Notes under the pieces: model-generated
Told to the model about the DNA's origin: nothing
What the model saw: only the letters and a program-made list of their open reading frames with translations
The model's database searches: none
Part shown: in pieces, positions 9,030 to 17,797 of the stretch
Position numbering within the stretch: the stretch's first letter is position 1
How the letters are laid out: every line of letters starts with the position of its first letter
Source: Janthinobacterium lividum PAMC 25724
Lineage (GTDB): Bacteria > Pseudomonadota > Gammaproteobacteria > Burkholderiales > Burkholderiaceae_D
Reading direction: 5' to 3'
Length of the DNA: 64,000 bases
Assembly (NCBI GenBank): GCA_000242815.2
Contig: AHHB01000019.1
Location: forward strand, 1 to 64,000
Program-made: the position numbers and the translations under genes

Positions 9030-10532
9030 ATGCACAAGAAACTCATAGGCCTGGCGCTTGGCGCCGCGCTGGCATTGACCGGAACGGCGCAAGCAGCCAA
9101 GGCAGTGGCCACCCCGTCCGCCAACGAAGCGGCCACCGCGCGTCACTTTGCAGCCTTGCTGGCGGGTGCGCAGCCGAAGACAGCCGAGTTGAGTCTGTTC
9201 TTTTCCATGATGCCCAAGGGCGGCGATTTGCATCACCATTACTCGGGCGCCATTTACGCCGAGCAATTCCTCGATTGGGTCGATAAGGAAAACTATTGCG
9301 TCAACAAGACGACTTACCGCATCGAAAGCAATAAGGATGTCGTCGCTGCCGAGCGCGCCAAGCCATCCGCGCAGCGTGGCTGCCTGTCGTCCGAGGAAGT
9401 GTACGCCGATGCTGGCCTGTATGCGCAATTGCTGCAGCGCTGGTCGACCAAGGATTTCTATAACCACGGCGCCATCCAGACGCCGCCGGACCGCACTTTT
9501 TTTGATACCTTTGGCTACTTTGGCCCCGTCGCATCGAGCAACACGGCCGATGGCCTGAAAACCCTGAAGCAGCGCGCCATCGCGGAAAACCTCAGCTATA
9601 TCGAGACGATTTTCGAGTTGTCGCCATTCGTGCAGAATGTGCAGTTCGACCAGCAGGTGCTGACACCGGGCTTGCAGCCGGCAGAGTTGCAAGCCGTGCT
9701 GGCCAACTGGACGCAGAGCCTGGAGCAAGACGCCAGCTTCCAGAAAAGCATTACTGCTTACAATGATAATGTGAATGCCAGCAGCGCTGGCATCGATGAC
9801 GCCAATTTCACCATGCGTTACCAGGCGTATGTGCTGCGTTTCCTGTCGCCATCGCAAGTATATTCCTCCATGCTGGCGGCGTTCAAGGCGGCCAGCCTGA
9901 ATCGTCTGCTGGTGGGCGTCAACATCGTCGGCCAGGAAAGCGTGAATGTCTCCATGCGCGACTACAGCCTGCACATGGAAATGTTCAAGTTCCTCAAGGC
10001 AAAATATCCGCACGTCAAGATCGCCCTGCACGCCGGCGAACTGGCATTGGGCATGGTGCCGCCGGAAGGCATGGCTTTCCACATCGCTGAAGCCGTCGAC
10101 GTGGCCGGCGCCGACCGGATTGGCCACGGCATGGACATCGCCTACGAGCGCAATGCACTGGCGACCATGCAAAAGATGCGCGAACGGGGCATCCCCGTGG
10201 AAGTGAACCTGACCAGCAACGATTACATTCTTGGCATCAAGGGCCAGGCCCATCCGATTACCCTGTATCGCAAGTACGGCGTACCCTTCGTGATCTCCAC
10301 CGATGACGCGGGCGTCTCGCGCAACACCTTGTCGAATGAATACGTATTGTTTGCCAGCCAGTACAAGACCAATTATGCGGAAATCAAAAAGCTGTCCTAC
10401 AACAGCCTGCGTTATTCCTTCCTGGCACAAGCGGACAAGCAACGTTTGCTGAAAGCACTCGATGCCCGCTTCACCCGTTTTGAAGCGGACATTGCCGCCG
10501 CCGAGAAGGCCGGCAAGCTTGGCAAGCCGTAA
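9030..10532 (+). CDS. exported adenosine deaminase-family protein
   Basis: This 500-aa member of the adenosine/AMP deaminase family has a Sec signal peptide (MHKKLIGLALGAALALTGTAQA), so it should act in the periplasm or outside the cell. The metal and catalytic motifs are intact: GGDLHHHYSG (His68-His70), HAGEL (His334), DRIGHGMD and STDDAG (Asp425, Asp426). It is about 150 residues longer than cytosolic Add, with a long N-terminal half reminiscent of the secreted ADGF/ADA2 group. Likely reaction: adenosine or deoxyadenosine to the inosine form before uptake. It follows guaD by 43 bp. The exact substrate is inferred. Confidence 0.85.
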   Translation: MHKKLIGLALGAALALTGTAQAAKAVATPSANEAATARHFAALLAGAQPKTAELSLFFSMMPKGGDLHHHYSGAIYAEQFLDWVDKENYCVNKTTYRIESNKDVVAAERAKPSAQRGCLSSEEVYADAGLYAQLLQRWSTKDFYNHGAIQTPPDRTFFDTFGYFGPVASSNTADGLKTLKQRAIAENLSYIETIFELSPFVQNVQFDQQVLTPGLQPAELQAVLANWTQSLEQDASFQKSITAYNDNVNASSAGIDDANFTMRYQAYVLRFLSPSQVYSSMLAAFKAASLNRLLVGVNIVGQESVNVSMRDYSLHMEMFKFLKAKYPHVKIALHAGELALGMVPPEGMAFHIAEAVDVAGADRIGHGMDIAYERNALATMQKMRERGIPVEVNLTSNDYILGIKGQAHPITLYRKYGVPFVISTDDAGVSRNTLSNEYVLFASQYKTNYAEIKKLSYNSLRYSFLAQADKQRLLKALDARFTRFEADIAAAEKAGKLGKP

Positions 10533-10564
10533 GTTGTACGACGTTCTCAACTGATACCCTCAGG

Positions 10565-10587
10565 CGGCCGGATCTACCGGCCGTTTT
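10565..10587 (+). terminator. Rho-independent terminator after the xdh-guaD-ada operon
   Basis: A 7-bp GC-rich stem (cggccgg at 10565-10571, ccggccg at 10577-10583) with a 5-nt loop is followed by TTTT. It lies 33 bp after the adenosine deaminase stop codon. Confidence 0.8.
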
Positions 10588-11321
10588 CGATAGTCCTTCC
10601 AACGCGTAAAAATATTATTTTGTCAATTTTGTGGCTGCCATGCGACACAATTAACGGCAGATGCACGACTTTATCCAATTTCCTGGATGAATCAATTTCA
10701 AGTACATATTGCTCATTTATAATCACGCGCCATGAGCCCGGACGCTGTCAGACGATATCAATCCAACTAGTTCCTCTCTGCTATTTATACTGAAAATATA
10801 TAAATATGTAAAAAAAAACGTATTTGTCATCCATTTTTTGATGATGCATAGTGGGATGCTCGTGATATTAAAAAGTTAAAATTAATATGGCTGATAGCGT
10901 ATAAAGATGGGTATTTGCAGTAAATAAAGGTGAGATGCGGAGTGAAACAAACAGTTGCGCAGCTAAGTGACGACATTCCTCAGTATTTCGCCGCCGTGTC
11001 ACAGTCTTGAAATATTTAACAATTACACTCGCGGCTTGCCATGTTAGCCGGGTAAGCCTGTTGGGCGAATGACACAGGTGTTAGCGCCCTGGGTCGTACG
11101 GATCGGTGGTTATTTTCCCGTCGTCATTGTCTAAATAGGAATAGTTGTGACGTGTGGAGCGGCGTTTGTGATGGTCTTGTCAGGACCACAGCCAGTCCAG
11201 CCGGCGTAACAGTTGCAGCATCGTAAAGAGGAAATCTTGTGTTTGTGTTGCTGTGCGGCGCAGCCGGACAGTTGGACAAGCCAGGATTTTCAAAAAATAA
11301 TAGTCTTTTCTGGGGTTAAAG
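10588..11321 (+). other. long non-coding leader region before the TonB receptor
   Basis: This gene-free stretch of about 730 bp holds composite element A (10783-10853), a degenerate second copy just downstream (about 10881-10943), an AT-rich inverted repeat (atattaa at 10865-10871, ttaatat at 10882-10888) and a possible second promoter near the gene (TTGGAC at 11272-11277, 18-bp gap, AATAAT at 11296-11301). A transcript from element A would carry a leader of about 460 nt. I see no convincing gene in it. Confidence 0.6.
10783..10853 (+). promoter_or_regulatory. composite nucleoside-regulon element, copy A
   Basis: From 5' to 3' the element reads ATTTATA (10783-10789), 9 bp, TATAAAT (10799-10805), 14 bp including an A tract, GTATTTGTCATCCAT, and GATGCATAGTG ending at 10853. 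Within it, TTGTCA (10824-10829) and CATAGT (10847-10852) are spaced by 17 bp and resemble a sigma-70 promoter. Two more copies with the same internal spacing precede the BMP importer and the nucleoside phosphorylase gene. It most likely drives the TonB receptor. The promoter reading is inference; the conserved pattern is seen directly. Confidence 0.75.
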
Positions 11322-14300
11322 ATGATCAATCACAAGCGACTTCGGCTAACGCAAATCGCGTTAAGCCTGTCTATTGCACTGGCGGCGGCACCATCGTTCG
11401 CACAGAACACTACGTCTTCCATCGGCGGCCGTATCTCGGCCACCGACGGCAAGCCGGCAGCTGGCGCCACTGTTACCATCGTACACATTGAATCGGGTTC
11501 CGTCAGCAATGTGACGACCGATGCGGAAGGCCGTTATGTCGCGCGCGGCTTGCGCGCTGGCGGTCCTTACACGATTACCATCACCAAGAATGGTGAAGTG
11601 GAAAAACGCGAAGGCGTTTTTGTGGACTTGGCTGAAACAGCCAACATCGATGCCACATTAGGTGCGCCGATGCAGGTGGTTAGCGTGGTTGGCTCTGGCG
11701 TGCGTGCACAGATTTTCAATCGCAACAATATGGGTGCCGGCACCAATATCAGCTCGGCAGAACTGGCTTCCCAGGCATCTATCTCGCGTAGCCTGCAGGA
11801 CTATGCACGTGCTGACCCGCGCCTGTCGCAAACCGACAAGGATCGTGGCGAGATTTCCGTTGCCGGCCAGAACTCGCGTTACAACTCGATGACGATTGAC
11901 GGCGTAGCCGTCAACGATACCTTTGGCCTGGAGGCTTCCGGTACTGCTACCGGTAAACAGCCGATTTCGATTGAAGCCATCCAGTCCGTGCAAGTGAACG
12001 TCGCCAACTATGACGTGACACAAAAAGGCTACACGGGCGCCAATATCAACGCGGTGACCAAGTCCGGTACTAACAAGGTCAAGGGTAGTGTCTATTATGT
12101 CTTCCGCAATGACAAGATGGCCGGTGATCGCTACAACGACACGACTGGCAAATATTATGCGCCACCGAAATCGAAAGACACTACCAAGGGTATCACCCTG
12201 GGCGGCCCGCTGATTGAAGACAAGTTGTTCTTGTTTGCAAACTACGAAAAGAGTAGCAGCAGCCGCAGTTCGCCGACGTTTGGTCCGATTGGCAGTGCGC
12301 TGACTAACGTGACGATTTCACAAGCGGCTATCGATAGCGCCATTGCGATTGGCCAGAATACCTACGGCATGCCAATCGGTACGTCGGCTGTACCTGGTGG
12401 CACCGAATTCACAGCCACTGAAAAGCTGTTGAAGTTGGACTGGAACCTGACCGATACCCAGCGGATGATGCTGCGTTACTCGAAGACCGAACAGTCGGAA
12501 CCAATCTTCCCTGGCTTCTCGAAAGATGGCTTGTCGCTGAGCTCGTACTGGTATGCCCAGAACAAGAGCTTGGAAACTCTGGTGGCCCAATGGACCTCCG
12601 AGTGGACGCCGACTTTTTCGACCGAAGTGAAATTCTCGACGCGCAAATATGATAGTGTGCCGCAGAACAATGCCAATCTTCCATCTATTGGCCTGAAATT
12701 TACTGGCGCCGCGCCAATTGGCTCGCCTTCCGGTTTGAGTACTGCAGACCGTTACCTGAATTTCGGTACAGAATCGAGCCGTCAAAAAAACGTCTTGAAT
12801 AACAAGGCACTGGACGCCTACGTCGGTGCCACGTGGTCGTTGGGTGATCATGAAATTAAGTTCGGTACTGACTATAACGCAACCAAGGCTTACAACGCCT
12901 TCTTGCAAAACGTCAATGGTAACTATACATTTGCTTGCTTGACTGGTCTCAGCTACTCGTTTGGTGCCTTGGACTGTGCACAGGCAACGGTTGCTCAACA
13001 GCAAGCTGCAATCCTGGAAAACTTCCAGAAGGGGCGCCCTGCTTCCTACACGCTGCAGGCGCCAGTCGCTGGTGGTTCGCTCGATGATGCGATTGCCCGC
13101 TTCACGCTGAAAAATATCGGCCTGTTCGTGCAAGACAGCTGGAATGTCAACAAGCAACTGACTGTAATGGCCGGTCTGCGCGTCGACGGTACGCGTATCG
13201 GTGAAAAACCAATCCGCAATGTGATCGCAGCTCAGCCTGTAGGACCTGTCGTCGGTGGTCGTCAAACAGGTGGATTTGGCATCGATAATACGCATACGAT
13301 CGATGGTGAAAACCTGGTCCAGCCACGTCTGGGCTTCAACTACAAGCTCGATGCGGCACGCCCAACGCAGGTGCGCGGTGGTTTCGGCTTGTTCCAGGGC
13401 GCTGCCATGGCCGTTTGGCTGGGTAATCCGTTCCAGAATACGGGTGTGGCCACGCTGAACTATACCTGTAGCTCAACCGGTAAAGCATGCCCTACGAACG
13501 ACGGTTTCTTCAGTACCGATCCGTTGACCCAACCTAGGAACGTTGGCGCCACTGTCCCTGCCATGAAAGTTGACGTGCTGAGCAGCGATTTGGCACAACC
13601 TTCTGTCTGGAAGGGTAATCTGGCGCTGGAGCATGAATTGCCATGGATGGGCCTAGTGTTTGGTGCGGAATACATGCGCACGCAAACCAAGGATGCGATC
13701 TACTACCAGGAGCTGAATCTGGGTGCGCCGACCAAGACTGGTACGGATGGCCGCGCATTGTACTGGGGAGCGAATGCTTACCTGAACAAGTGCTGGGATG
13801 TAAGCAAGGGTTCCTTGACAGGAAAATCTGATTGCCGTGCTGACACCAAAGCTGGTAACAATGCCGCATTTGGCCAGGTACTGATGGCAACCAAGACCGA
13901 TAAAGGCGCAGGTAATATCCTGACACTGTCGCTGCGCAGTCCAATGCGTAGTGGTTTCTCGTGGGGTACCTCGTACACCTACACGGACGCTACCGAAGTG
14001 TCGCCGCTGAGCTCGTCGACCTCTAGCTCGAACTGGGGTGGCCGTGCTTCGTTCAACCCGAACGAAAACGTTGCCTCCAATTCGAACTACATGGTTAAGG
14101 ACCGCTTTACTGCCAACGTGAATTGGCAAAAGCGTTTCTTCGGCGAATACAAGACCGGATTCGGTCTGTTCTATGAAGGCCGTAGCGGCAAGCCATATAG
14201 CTGGACTTTCAACAATGACTTGAACGGCGACGGCTTGGCTGGTAATGACTTGATGTACATTCCAAAAGCACCAGGTTCGGGCGAAGTGGCTTTCTACGGT

Positions 14301-14723
14301 ACGACTGCAGCTGCTCAGGCCGCTAATGAAGCAGCATTCTGGAAAGTCGTTGATGGAAACGGCGATCTGCGCAAGGCCGCTGGCGGCGTTACTCACCGTA
14401 ACGATAGCTTCTCTCCATGGACCAACAGCTTTGATGTGCGTTTCAGCCAGGAGGTGCCGGGCTTCTTTAAAGGAAATAAAGGTATCTTTACCTTTGATAT
14501 CTTGAACGTTGGTAATATGATCAACCGTAAATGGGGACGTATCAACGAAGTTGCTTTCCAACCGCAAGGTGGCCAGGTACGCAGCTTTGTCGATTTTGTT
14601 GGCATCGACCCACAGGGCCGTTATATCTATAACACCCGTCCAGTAACGGAAGGCACGGAAACGCGCCAAGCCAAAGGCGAATCGCAATGGGCACTGCAGG
14701 CAACGATCAAGTACGAGTTCTAA
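11322..14723 (+). CDS. TonB-dependent receptor with carboxypeptidase-regulatory-like domain
   Basis: This is a 1133-aa outer-membrane receptor of the Oar-like type. A signal peptide (to about residue 27, ending PSFAQ) is followed by a carboxypeptidase regulatory-like domain (about 29-118), a plug domain (about 140-250, MTIDGVAVNDTFG) and a large beta-barrel that ends in aromatic IKYEF. Such receptors import large substrates with energy from TonB. The ligand is not known. The shared element A and the neighbouring exported nucleases suggest nucleosides, nucleotides or oligonucleotides. Codon use favours ggt, cgt, gct and act more than the flanking genes do, suggesting high expression. Confidence 0.9.
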   Translation: MINHKRLRLTQIALSLSIALAAAPSFAQNTTSSIGGRISATDGKPAAGATVTIVHIESGSVSNVTTDAEGRYVARGLRAGGPYTITITKNGEVEKREGVFVDLAETANIDATLGAPMQVVSVVGSGVRAQIFNRNNMGAGTNISSAELASQASISRSLQDYARADPRLSQTDKDRGEISVAGQNSRYNSMTIDGVAVNDTFGLEASGTATGKQPISIEAIQSVQVNVANYDVTQKGYTGANINAVTKSGTNKVKGSVYYVFRNDKMAGDRYNDTTGKYYAPPKSKDTTKGITLGGPLIEDKLFLFANYEKSSSSRSSPTFGPIGSALTNVTISQAAIDSAIAIGQNTYGMPIGTSAVPGGTEFTATEKLLKLDWNLTDTQRMMLRYSKTEQSEPIFPGFSKDGLSLSSYWYAQNKSLETLVAQWTSEWTPTFSTEVKFSTRKYDSVPQNNANLPSIGLKFTGAAPIGSPSGLSTADRYLNFGTESSRQKNVLNNKALDAYVGATWSLGDHEIKFGTDYNATKAYNAFLQNVNGNYTFACLTGLSYSFGALDCAQATVAQQQAAILENFQKGRPASYTLQAPVAGGSLDDAIARFTLKNIGLFVQDSWNVNKQLTVMAGLRVDGTRIGEKPIRNVIAAQPVGPVVGGRQTGGFGIDNTHTIDGENLVQPRLGFNYKLDAARPTQVRGGFGLFQGAAMAVWLGNPFQNTGVATLNYTCSSTGKACPTNDGFFSTDPLTQPRNVGATVPAMKVDVLSSDLAQPSVWKGNLALEHELPWMGLVFGAEYMRTQTKDAIYYQELNLGAPTKTGTDGRALYWGANAYLNKCWDVSKGSLTGKSDCRADTKAGNNAAFGQVLMATKTDKGAGNILTLSLRSPMRSGFSWGTSYTYTDATEVSPLSSSTSSSNWGGRASFNPNENVASNSNYMVKDRFTANVNWQKRFFGEYKTGFGLFYEGRSGKPYSWTFNNDLNGDGLAGNDLMYIPKAPGSGEVAFYGTTAAAQAANEAAFWKVVDGNGDLRKAAGGVTHRNDSFSPWTNSFDVRFSQEVPGFFKGNKGIFTFDILNVGNMINRKWGRINEVAFQPQGGQVRSFVDFVGIDPQGRYIYNTRPVTEGTETRQAKGESQWALQATIKYEF

Positions 14724-14753
14724 TCTCGTAGTTGCCTCGTAGCTTGGCAGGTG

Positions 14754-14787
14754 AAAAACGGCTGGTGGAGACACCAGCCGTTTTTTT
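14754..14787 (+). terminator. Rho-independent terminator after the TonB receptor
   Basis: A strong hairpin (aaaaacggctggtg at 14754-14767, caccagccgttttt from 14772) with a GAGA loop ends in a run of seven T. It separates the receptor from the nuclease/nucleotidase genes. Confidence 0.93.
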
Positions 14788-14834
14788 ATCGACCAGATGG
14801 TTTACTCTTTTCTCTTTTTGACAAATATCATTCC

Positions 14835-16544
14835 ATGGCTCACTTCCTACGTACTCCGGCCGCTGCCGCGGCTCTTATTCTGTCTCTGTCTGCCTGCAGC
14901 AATTTCGCTTCGGCACCGCAGCCTGCAGCGAGCGGCCCGATTGAAGTGAATTTGGTCGCCCTGAACGATTTTCACGGCAACCTCGACCGCAGTACATTTA
15001 CTTACACGAGCGCCGCCGATGCCGGGCGCAAGACGGTGCAGGCGGGCGGCATCGATACCTTGTCCGGCGCGTTGACGGCGTGGCGGCGCGAAGATGCGCA
15101 GCTGATTTTTGTCGGCAATGGCGACTTGGTGGGCGCCAGTCCGGCCATGTCGGCGCTGTGGGCCGATGAACCGAGCATCGTGGCCATGAACATGCTGGGC
15201 ATGAAGGCCAGCTCGGTCGGCAACCATGAATTTGACCAGGGCAAGGCGGAACTGCTGCGCCAGCAGCGCGGCGGCTGCGAATCCGTGCGCGCCGACAAGG
15301 CATGCAAGTTCACGCCCGATTTCAAGGGCGCCAGCTATACCTATATGGCCGCCAATGTCATCGATACACAAACGGGCAAGTCGCTGTTGCCAGCCTACCG
15401 CATTGAAGAGGCGCATGGCGTCAAGGTGGGCTTGATCGGCGCCGTGCTGAAAGATACGCCATCCGTGGTGACGGCCGCCGGCATTGCTGGTCTGCAATTC
15501 GGCGATGAGGCTGACGCCATCAACGCTACCTTGCCGCAGTTGCGCGCGCAAGGCGTGGGCGTGTTCGTCGTGTTGCTGCATCAGGGCGGCGAGACGAAGG
15601 AAGCCGTCGACCAGCCCGATTGCAGCCACCTGAAAGGCGAAGTGGTCGACGTGGTGAAACGTCTCGATCCGGCGATTCAACTGGTCATCAGCGGTCATTC
15701 GCACCAGGGCTATCTGTGCCGTGTCGATGGCCGACTGGTGACGCAGGCGCAGATGGGCGGACACATGTTGACGCGCATCAAGCTCAAGGTTGATCCCGTC
15801 AAGAATGCGCTGATCGATGCCAGCGCACAAAACGTCGTCATGCTGCCCGGCATGTATGCGCCGGACCCGGCCGTGGCCGCCTATCTGGAATCGGTGAAAC
15901 AGCGCAGTGCGCAAGAATTGTCGCGTCCCGTGGCCGCCATCGCCGTGCCTATCGTGGGCCGCAGCACCAAGGGTAGCGGTGCTTCGCCGCTGGGCGACCT
16001 GGTGGCCGACAGCACCCTGTTCGGCGCGCTCTCTGCCGGTGCACAAATCGGCCTGATGAATAATGGCGGCATCCGCAAGGACCTCGAAGCGGGCGCCGAC
16101 CTGATGACGAACGTGGGGCAGAACCAGGCGGTTGTCCCGTTCGGCAATACCCTGATCGTGGTCAGTCTGTCCGGCGCGCAAATGCGCACCTTGCTCGAGC
16201 AGCAATGGCCGGGCGAAGAGGCAGGCGAGGGCAATCTGCTGCAGGTGTCCGAAGGTTTCAGCTATCGCTGGGACAGCACGCAGCCCCAAGGCCAGCGCGT
16301 GCTGCCGGGCAGCATCATGCTCAATGGCATTGCTCTTGAAGACCATCAACAATACCGCGTCGCCGCCAACAGTTTCCTCGCTGGCGGCGGCGACCGCTTT
16401 ACCGTGCTGGCAGCCGGCACGCGCCGGCTCGACACGGGCGTGCGCGACATCGACGCCTTCAGCAATTACCTGATAGCCCGCGCGCGCGCCGGCAAGCCCG
16501 CTGGCAGCGCCACGGCGGCCGGGCGCATTGTGCGCGTCAAATAA
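14835..16544 (+). CDS. 5'-nucleotidase/UDP-sugar hydrolase-type lipoprotein
   Basis: This metallophosphoesterase of the UshA/5'-nucleotidase family removes phosphate from nucleotides outside the cytoplasm. The start at 14835 (MAHFLRTPAAAAAL) gives 569 aa with a lipoprotein signal ending in LSLSAC. Metal-binding motifs follow in order: LNDFHGNLDR, GNGDLVGASP, GNHEFDQGK and SGHSHQGYLC. The C-terminal substrate domain has LMNNGGIRKDL and FSYRWDS. The reading frame is open further upstream to 14751, but that would run through the terminator. It is followed by two exported nucleases, which supports a role in digesting external nucleic acids. Confidence 0.9.
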   Translation: MAHFLRTPAAAAALILSLSACSNFASAPQPAASGPIEVNLVALNDFHGNLDRSTFTYTSAADAGRKTVQAGGIDTLSGALTAWRREDAQLIFVGNGDLVGASPAMSALWADEPSIVAMNMLGMKASSVGNHEFDQGKAELLRQQRGGCESVRADKACKFTPDFKGASYTYMAANVIDTQTGKSLLPAYRIEEAHGVKVGLIGAVLKDTPSVVTAAGIAGLQFGDEADAINATLPQLRAQGVGVFVVLLHQGGETKEAVDQPDCSHLKGEVVDVVKRLDPAIQLVISGHSHQGYLCRVDGRLVTQAQMGGHMLTRIKLKVDPVKNALIDASAQNVVMLPGMYAPDPAVAAYLESVKQRSAQELSRPVAAIAVPIVGRSTKGSGASPLGDLVADSTLFGALSAGAQIGLMNNGGIRKDLEAGADLMTNVGQNQAVVPFGNTLIVVSLSGAQMRTLLEQQWPGEEAGEGNLLQVSEGFSYRWDSTQPQGQRVLPGSIMLNGIALEDHQQYRVAANSFLAGGGDRFTVLAAGTRRLDTGVRDIDAFSNYLIARARAGKPAGSATAAGRIVRVK

Positions 16545-16561
16545 CTCTACAAGGAAAAACC

Positions 16562-17797
16562 ATGCGTCGCTTATTTGCTTCCGTTCTTGTTTCGAGCCTG
16601 TTCGCAGGCACGGCGCACGCCGATTTCAGCATACCCGGCTTTGAACTCGTGCATACCTCGCCGGTGGAAACCAGCTTGACCAATCCCGACCTGCGCGAGC
16701 CCGTTGCCGTGTGGAGCGAGCTGTTCGATTCAGCCAAAAAAGAAATCGTCATCGCCCAGTTTTACGCCGTCAGCAAGCCGGGCACGGCTTTTGAAAAAGT
16801 GCTGGCCAGTTTGACGGCCGCTGGCCAGCGCGGCGTGAAAATCCGCTTCCTGCTGGACCAGAAGGGCGTGGGCCTGTCGGAAGCGGCGACCATCGCCCAG
16901 CTCAAGGCGATTCCCAATCTGGACTTGCGCCTCATCGACTTCAATAAAATTACGGGCAACGGCATCGTGCACGCCAAATACCTGGTCGTCGATGGCCAGG
17001 TGGCGTATATCGGCAGCCAGAATTTCGACTGGCGCTCGTTCGAGCACATCCATGAAACGGGCTTGAAGATCACGCAAGCCGCCATGGTGAGCCAGGTGCA
17101 AGCCATCTTCGAGCAGGATTGGCAAGCCCAGGCGTTGACGTCGCAAGGCGGCCGCGCCGCGGTGCTCAACAGCAAGGTCGTGCAGGCCAATTACGCGCAA
17201 AATGCATTCCTGCTGGCCAGCCCGAATGCCTATAACCCGGCAGGCGTGGGCGACTCGGAAACGGGTTTGCCCGCCTTGCTGGCGGAAGCGAAAAGCGAAG
17301 TGCGCATCCAGTTGCTCGATTACGCGCCGCTGTCGTACGGCCCGAACCGCACGCGTCCGTACTACGCCGTGATCGACAATGCCGTGCGCGCAGCCGCCCA
17401 GCGTGGGGTGAAAATCAAGCTGATGGTGTCAAGCTGGAATACGGAAGCGCCGGCTATTGCCTACCTGAAAAGCCTGGCCCTGGTACCGAATGTGGAAATG
17501 CGCATCGTGACGATTCCTGCCGCCTCGACGGGTTTCATTCCATTTGCGCGCGTGATCCACAGTAAGACCATGAGCATCGACGGCAAGCTGGCCTGGGTCG
17601 GCACGAGTAACTGGGCCGGCGGCTATTTTGACTTGTCGCGCAACCTGGAAGTGGTGCTGCGCAACGAGCAGATGGCACAGCGGATTGCCGCGCTGCATGA
17701 GCAGACGTGGAGTTCGGTCTATGCGCAGCCTATCGACATCAATAAGCGGTATCCGAAACCGGCGAAAGCCGCGCCGCAAGACAAGGAGTCGTCGTGA
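16562..17797 (+). CDS. exported two-HKD phospholipase D-family protein, PLD3/PLD4-like, probable exonuclease
   Basis: The 411-aa protein has a signal peptide (cut near TAHA-D) and two HKD motifs: His137/Lys139/Asp144 in IVHAKYLVVDG, and His333/Lys335/Asp340 in VIHSKTMSIDG. The residues after each motif, YIGSQNFDWRS and WVGTSNWAGGYF, are those of the animal PLD3/PLD4 and poxvirus K4 group, which are 5' exonucleases on single-stranded DNA or RNA, rather than of cardiolipin synthases. It starts 17 bp after the 5'-nucleotidase gene and overlaps the S1/P1 nuclease gene. Nuclease activity is inferred from this similarity and context. Confidence 0.85.
   Translation: MRRLFASVLVSSLFAGTAHADFSIPGFELVHTSPVETSLTNPDLREPVAVWSELFDSAKKEIVIAQFYAVSKPGTAFEKVLASLTAAGQRGVKIRFLLDQKGVGLSEAATIAQLKAIPNLDLRLIDFNKITGNGIVHAKYLVVDGQVAYIGSQNFDWRSFEHIHETGLKITQAAMVSQVQAIFEQDWQAQALTSQGGRAAVLNSKVVQANYAQNAFLLASPNAYNPAGVGDSETGLPALLAEAKSEVRIQLLDYAPLSYGPNRTRPYYAVIDNAVRAAAQRGVKIKLMVSSWNTEAPAIAYLKSLALVPNVEMRIVTIPAASTGFIPFARVIHSKTMSIDGKLAWVGTSNWAGGYFDLSRNLEVVLRNEQMAQRIAALHEQTWSSVYAQPIDINKRYPKPAKAAPQDKESS

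Noticed and set aside
10783-10853. Known purine riboswitch or xanthine riboswitch at the composite element
   Set aside because: The three copies do not show the three-way-junction pattern of the guanine/adenine class, and I cannot match them to another known class from memory. The promoter-like spacing fits better, so it is reported as an unassigned element.
11213-11491. Open frame of 92 codons at the start of the TonB receptor gene
   Set aside because: It overlaps the receptor signal peptide in another frame, has no family resemblance, and lies partly in the regulatory leader.
14818-14823. Perfect TTGACA just before the 5'-nucleotidase start
   Set aside because: No -10-like hexamer lies 16-18 bp downstream, and such a -10 would fall inside the coding region. 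I do not call a promoter here.
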